Assembly: GCA_040182905.1 (NCBI GenBank)
Contig: JARQWU010000122.1
Coordinates: forward strand, 1 to 28,519
DNA: 28,519 nucleotides
Direction of reading: 5' to 3'
Source: Barthelona sp. PAP020
Taxonomy: Eukaryota; Metamonada: BaSk clade
Below the pieces are notes generated by a model that did not search any database, had not been told where the DNA came from, and saw only the letters and a list, made by a program, of their open reading frames with translations. Both the position numbers and the translations under genes were made by a program. Shown here piece after piece: positions 26,960-28,519 of this stretch. How positions within the stretch are numbered: position 1 is the stretch's first letter; every line of letters starts with the position of its first letter.

Positions 26960-28207
26960 TCAAATTAAATCCGGCAAACTATCATCACTGAAATCATCAG
27001 TGTCTGTATCATTTTCTACACAATTTTCTTGAACGAAATCATCCACGTCATCCACATCAAGAACGTCACTATTCTTTGTTGTTTTTTCTTCAAACACAAA
27101 ATTTTTTTCGGCAAATAAGGTCGATCTTGAAGTATTTTCTAACTTTCTTGTTGATTTAGCCTTGACTTTACTGACTGCATTTTCTCTTTTTTGTTCCTTT
27201 CGACCAATAACAGTATTTGAACCAACTTTTTTCATGAAAACAACCAATTGACCATTTTGTTGCAACCTTGCACAAGTAGATTCATCTGATAATACCTCAT
27301 AAGGTAAAATTAACCTGAAAAATTTGGATTTGATATCCACCTCTATTCTATTAGGAAAAACCTCACAATTAATTGCTTGAGTCGGAATATGACTTGGTAT
27401 CATCAATCTAAATTCAAGATGAGTTCCAATATCACATTCAACACGTTTAATATCTGTTTCTTTCAAAACAAACTCCAACCTTAATTCATTGCAATTCTTT
27501 GAAGGATCAAGTTTAATCTTCTGAATGCTGTCTTTTTTATGGTCAGTAAGAGATTTTTGGGTTTTTGACTTTTTTGACTCTTCATTTTTCTTTTCCATAT
27601 CCTCAATAGTTGTTATCGCTAAAGCGGCATCAAAATCTTCTTCACTATATTCAGGTCTCTTTTGATAAATATTTTTCTCTTTTCTATCTTCAATCCATTC
27701 ATGAATTTGTTCCAAGATCAAATCTTCCTGTTCAAATGCAGTTCTTCTCTCAATTGGTGAAATATCAGTACCATCAAGTATCAACAACTCAGGTAAGGTT
27801 AAAATAACAAACAAACGGTAGTTAGGACATTCTGACAAAGGATTTCCGATCAAATGCAACTCACGCAAATTGTAGTTAGCCCTCAAATTCTGAATGGACA
27901 TAATATCATCAATATAATTAGCAGTAAAATCTAATTTCTCCAAACTTTCACATTTATCCAATCCTTCTATTGTTATTAACTGATTTATGGCTATGTTCAA
28001 GTATTTCAAATTTTTAAGTCTGTTCAAATTTTCTAGCTTTCTAATACAATTATTTTGTAAGAATAATATCTCCAATTCCCTACAATATTTACCTATCGTA
28101 TCGATATGTGTTAAATTAAATTGATGCAAAGTTATTTCTTTCAGATTTGACAATTGATAATCATTATGTTCGGATCTGCGTCTTAACAAATCAAGTGTAA
28201 TTCTCAT
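26960..28207 (-). CDS. DNAAF11: Dynein axonemal assembly factor 11 (LRRC6/TilB)
   Basis: A 415-residue cytoplasmic factor needed to pre-assemble axonemal dynein arms before transport into the flagellum. The first 16 residues already match the family (I-T-x-D-L-x-R-R, S-E-H-N-D). Leucine-rich repeats follow at about 20-125 (L-F-L-Q-N-N and similar), then an LRR cap with L-D-G (144-146). A charged, coiled-coil-like linker spans 155-235, a CS/p23-like beta domain about 240-330, and an acidic tail ends in L-P-D-L-I, like the P-P-L-I end of the human protein. Human LRRC6 has 466 residues; the linker is shorter here. An in-frame TGA upstream fixes the start. It ends in TGA. It is divergent from beta-tubulin across 224 bp and shares the window with a client dynein, DNAH2. 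Confidence 0.92.
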   Translation of the reverse strand: MRITLDLLRRRSEHNDYQLSNLKEITLHQFNLTHIDTIGKYCRELEILFLQNNCIRKLENLNRLKNLKYLNIAINQLITIEGLDKCESLEKLDFTANYIDDIMSIQNLRANYNLRELHLIGNPLSECPNYRLFVILTLPELLILDGTDISPIERRTAFEQEDLILEQIHEWIEDRKEKNIYQKRPEYSEEDFDAALAITTIEDMEKKNEESKKSKTQKSLTDHKKDSIQKIKLDPSKNCNELRLEFVLKETDIKRVECDIGTHLEFRLMIPSHIPTQAINCEVFPNRIEVDIKSKFFRLILPYEVLSDESTCARLQQNGQLVVFMKKVGSNTVIGRKEQKRENAVSKVKAKSTRKLENTSRSTLFAEKNFVFEEKTTKNSDVLDVDDVDDFVQENCVENDTDTDDFSDDSLPDLI

Positions 28208-28325
28208 TACATTCGTTTCAACCAGAACAAAAAATTCAAATTCTCAATTTAAAAAATTGAAAATTTTATACAATAAAAGAATAGACATCCAGAATACATA
28301 AAACACATTCACATTTTCTAAATGT

Positions 28326-28350
28326 AAAAAATATTTCAAAAAAATATTTC
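28326..28350. repeat. Tandem pair of a 12-13 base A-rich unit
   Basis: Two adjacent copies of a run of A followed by TATTTC (28326-28337 and 28338-28350), differing by one A. The second copy merges with the left arm of the palindrome at 28346-28386. Confidence 0.6.
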
Positions 28351-28386
28351 AATTTTTCATCTCATTTTTGAGATAAAAATTCAAAT
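28346..28386. repeat. 41-base imperfect palindrome upstream of beta-tubulin
   Basis: From the centre outward the arms are: a TTTT loop (28365-28368), ATCTCA with TGAGAT, a bulged C at 28358, AATTTTT with AAAAATT, a C-C mismatch, then ATTT with AAAT. That gives 17 paired bases in all. It ends 45 bases before the tubulin ATG, so it could be a dimeric factor site in DNA or a hairpin in the 5' leader. Confidence 0.65.
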
Positions 28387-28422
28387 TTCTTAATACATTT
28401 TTTTGTATTTGTATATTCCTAA

Positions 28423-28519
<97 letters not shown>

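Overview
The window is AT-rich nuclear DNA from a eukaryote that builds motile flagella. It carries an axonemal dynein heavy chain, a dynein-arm assembly factor and the start of a beta-tubulin gene. The code looks standard: TAA, TAG and TGA all end genes here. Nine protein genes are complete and one is cut by the right edge. None shows an intron, not even the 14-kb dynein gene. Gaps between genes are mostly 115-310 bp. A zoosporic (chytrid- or Rozella-like) fungus fits: the cyclase domain resembles fungal Cyr1, the GDPD protein resembles the C-terminal half of fungal Gde1, and the NFX1 protein resembles FAP1. A free-living flagellated protist such as a heterolobosean cannot be excluded from this sequence.

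Layout. 1-957: no intact gene, only short coding-like fragments and a cluster of TGAAATCA words and small inverted repeats. 958-2580 (-): GDPD-family glycerophosphocholine phosphodiesterase, divergent from a small coiled-coil protein at 2775-3113 (+). 3423-6674 (-): NFX1/FAP1-type zinc-finger protein. 6850-7539 (-): thiamine pyrophosphokinase, divergent from 7709-10225 (+), a protein joining a FIST sensory region to a Cyr1-like class III nucleotide cyclase domain. 10526-24535 (-): axonemal inner-arm dynein heavy chain of the DNAH2 (I1/f 1-beta) type. 24794-25132 (+): a small DsrE-like protein matching the C-terminal domain of bacterial YedF, a candidate transfer from bacteria. 25249-26802 (-): U1 snRNP factor PRPF39. 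26960-28207 (-): DNAAF11/LRRC6. 28432 to the right edge (+): beta-tubulin, first 29 codons.

How they fit together. DNAH2 (motor), DNAAF11 (cytoplasmic pre-assembly of dynein arms) and beta-tubulin (axonemal microtubules) all serve the flagellum. DNAAF11 and beta-tubulin share a 224-bp divergent promoter that contains a long imperfect palindrome. The remaining genes are housekeeping (thiamine, phospholipid turnover, splicing) or signalling.

The most unusual item is the FIST-cyclase. It keeps both metal-binding aspartates, but the residues expected for purine recognition and transition-state stabilisation are replaced. It may therefore work as a C1-like half-site or have lost activity. The solitary YedF-type DsrE protein ranks second.
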